Shown here in pieces: positions 7,210-8,158 of a stretch of DNA of 8,158 bases (position 1 is its first letter; the number at the start of each line of letters is the position of its first letter). The notes beneath the pieces were generated by a model, which worked only from the letters and a program-made list of their open reading frames with translations, had not been told where the DNA came from and searched no databases. Source of the stretch: Tannerella sp. (lineage in GTDB: Bacteria; Bacteroidota; Bacteroidia; Bacteroidales; Tannerellaceae); NCBI GenBank assembly GCA_031282485.1, contig JAITDQ010000163.1:1-8158 (forward strand), in the 5' to 3' direction. The translations under genes were made by a program, and so were the position numbers.

Positions 7210-7225
7210 GACTTCTTCGATAAAT
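7210..7225 (+). repeat. Left terminal inverted repeat of the IS
   Basis: GACTTCTTCGATAAAT matches the reverse complement of 8091-8106 (GACCTCTTCGACAAAT) with two mismatches. The outward sequence TTTATTA is also mirrored on the right as TAATAAA, so the true repeat could be up to seven bases longer, or the target site may have been palindromic. Confidence 0.85.
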
Positions 7226-7244
7226 AGATTTATCAAAAAAGAAG

Positions 7245-7252
7245 TATCTTTG
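7245..7252 (+). promoter_or_regulatory. -7 element (TATCTTTG) of the transposase promoter
   Basis: TATCTTTG is a full match to the Bacteroidota TAnnTTTG -7 consensus and lies inside the IS between the left inverted repeat and the ATG at 7257. The -33 region is weak (no TTTG; the nearest is TTTA around 7229-7232). Only four bases separate the element from the start codon, so the transcript would be leaderless or nearly so. Confidence 0.5.
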
Positions 7253-7256
7253 TCTC

Positions 7257-8091
7257 ATGTTATATAAAGAAATAGAAGGATTGAATTCCTCGAAGTTTAA
7301 GCGTTTAACAGGAGTTAAGCGAGAAGTATTTGATCAAATGCTTGATGCTTTAAATCAAGCAATGTCAGCGTCCGGGAAACACCCGAGTCGTGGAACCCCG
7401 GCCAAGTTGAGTAACGCGGACGGGGTATTGTTATTGTTGATGTACTATCGCGAGTATCGCACCCAAATTCATATAGGGATCACGTACGGTATATCAGAAA
7501 GTCGTGTTTGCGAGATTATTAAGGAAGTAGAAACAATCCTGTTGAAGGATCCTCGTTTCCATCTACCTGGTAAAAAGTCACTGTTAAAGCCGGAAAACAC
7601 CTTTGAAATCGTGTTGATTGACGCGACCGAGAGTCCCGTGGAACGTCCTAAAAAAAGCAAAAACTAAATTACTCCGGCAAGAAGAAGCGTCACACAAAAA
7701 AGACACAAATCATCGCAGAAAAATCAAGTAGAAAAATCATTTGCACGGCTTTTACCAAGGGGCGCCGGCATGATTTTAGACTATTCAAAGATAGTAAAGC
7801 TTATTTCAAAGATACTACTAAATGTTTAATAGATACAGGTTACCTGGGATTTGGCAAGCTTCATGCTAACAACGAACATCCAAAGAAAAGAAGCAAAAGG
7901 CAACCATTGACTAAAGAAGATAAAAACGAAACCGGGAGATAGTATTACAGCGAATAATTGTCGAGAACATTATTCGAGATGTTAAGATTTTCAGGATTCT
8001 CGCCGAGAAGTATCGTAATAGAAGGAAACGATTCTCGCTTAGATTCAATCTTATCGCTGCCTTATACAATATCAATCTCGACTATAAATGA
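7257..8091 (+). pseudogene. IS5-family DDE transposase, split over three reading frames
   Basis: The ATG frame encodes 136 residues and stops at 7665-7667. It contains a helix-turn-helix-like region (about 51-95) and the first catalytic aspartate in VLIDATE (D122). The product continues in the -1 frame after the A7 run at 7650-7656, restoring the family motif ERPKKKQ followed by YSGKKKRHT, and includes the second aspartate in CLIDTGYLG (codon 7832-7834). That frame stops at 7940-7942. The remaining family sequence continues one further frame back, after the A5 run at 7922-7926. It includes NRE, the catalytic glutamate in RIIVEN (codon 7963-7965) and KYRNRRKRF, and ends at TGA 8089-8091. Reading through both shifts gives about 278 residues, a normal length for compact IS5 transposases. 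The first shift could be programmed. The second has no canonical slippery site and cuts off the catalytic glutamate, so the gene is called broken. Single-base sequencing errors are the alternative. Confidence 0.85.
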
Positions 8092-8106
8092 TTTGTCGAA
8101 GAGGTC
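8091..8106 (-). repeat. Right terminal inverted repeat of the IS
   Basis: The reverse complement reads GACCTCTTCGACAAAT and matches the left end at 14 of 16 positions. It begins at the last base of the transposase stop codon. The 50 bases beyond it (from 8109) hold nothing recognisable. Confidence 0.85.
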
Positions 8107-8158
8107 TAATAAACCCAATCAGCCAAGAAGCGTATGACCTTTGCGGTACGAAATCCAC

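Larger units (their letters stand above)
7210..8106 (+). mobile_element. IS5-family insertion sequence, about 897 bp, probably inactive
   Basis: The element is bounded by imperfect inverted repeats: GACTTCTTCGATAAAT at 7210-7225 and its counterpart at 8091-8106, identical at 14 of 16 positions. TA is present on both sides (7208-7209 and 8107-8108), consistent with a 2-bp target duplication. It carries one transposase gene that fills nearly the whole length, as in compact IS5-family elements. The frame is broken twice. It inserted just past the terminator of the large gene, so it disrupts no visible coding sequence. Its third-codon positions are richer in A and T than those of the large gene, which fits an element acquired by transfer. 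The exact subgroup (for example IS427-like, from the TA flank) is inferred. Confidence 0.85.

Noticed and set aside
8109..8158. Possible gene remnant beyond the IS
   Set aside because: Fifty bases are too few to judge; no frame shows recognisable family sequence.

Overview
The window looks like chromosomal DNA from a member of the Bacteroidota, most likely the order Bacteroidales. The evidence is A-rich leaders without Shine-Dalgarno sequences, TAnnTTTG-type -7 promoter elements, a very long secreted protein built from LamG-like and DUF11-like modules, and an IS5-type element. Genus and species cannot be named from the sequence.

Layout on the + strand: (i) 2-259 is the 3' end of an unidentified gene cut by the window edge. 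(ii) 260-1052 is a 793-base intergenic region. It holds a duplicated AT-rich 3' cassette, an intrinsic terminator (440-479), a 21-bp near-palindromic tandem repeat array (517-658), a possible promoter (740-747), a doubtful 41-codon proline-rich ORF (814-939) and a very strong hairpin (981-1031) that ends 21 bases before the next start codon. (iii) 1053-7061 is one gene for a 2002-residue exported modular protein. It has a signal peptide, two clearly duplicated ~440-residue LamG-like modules, a third divergent module of the same kind, a probable jelly-roll domain and two DUF11-like beta-sandwich domains. No type IX secretion C-terminal sorting domain is recognisable. (iv) 7062-7209 carries a second copy of the 3' cassette and a second terminator. 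(v) 7210-8106 is an IS5-family insertion sequence with 16-bp imperfect inverted repeats, flanked by TA. Its transposase is split over three reading frames. The last 50 bases (8109-8158) are flanking DNA in which nothing is recognised.

The large gene is probably its own transcription unit, bounded by the hairpin at 981-1031 and the terminator at 7165-7201, and it likely makes a cell-surface or extracellular adhesin-like protein. The upstream partial gene ends with a related cassette-plus-terminator, so the two genes share a 3'-end organisation. The insertion sequence is a later arrival just beyond the large gene's terminator and interrupts no visible gene. The observations most worth following up are the shared 3' cassette, the palindromic 21-bp array, the leader ORF/hairpin arrangement and the double frameshift in the transposase. 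I did not find convincing evidence of a new multi-gene system.
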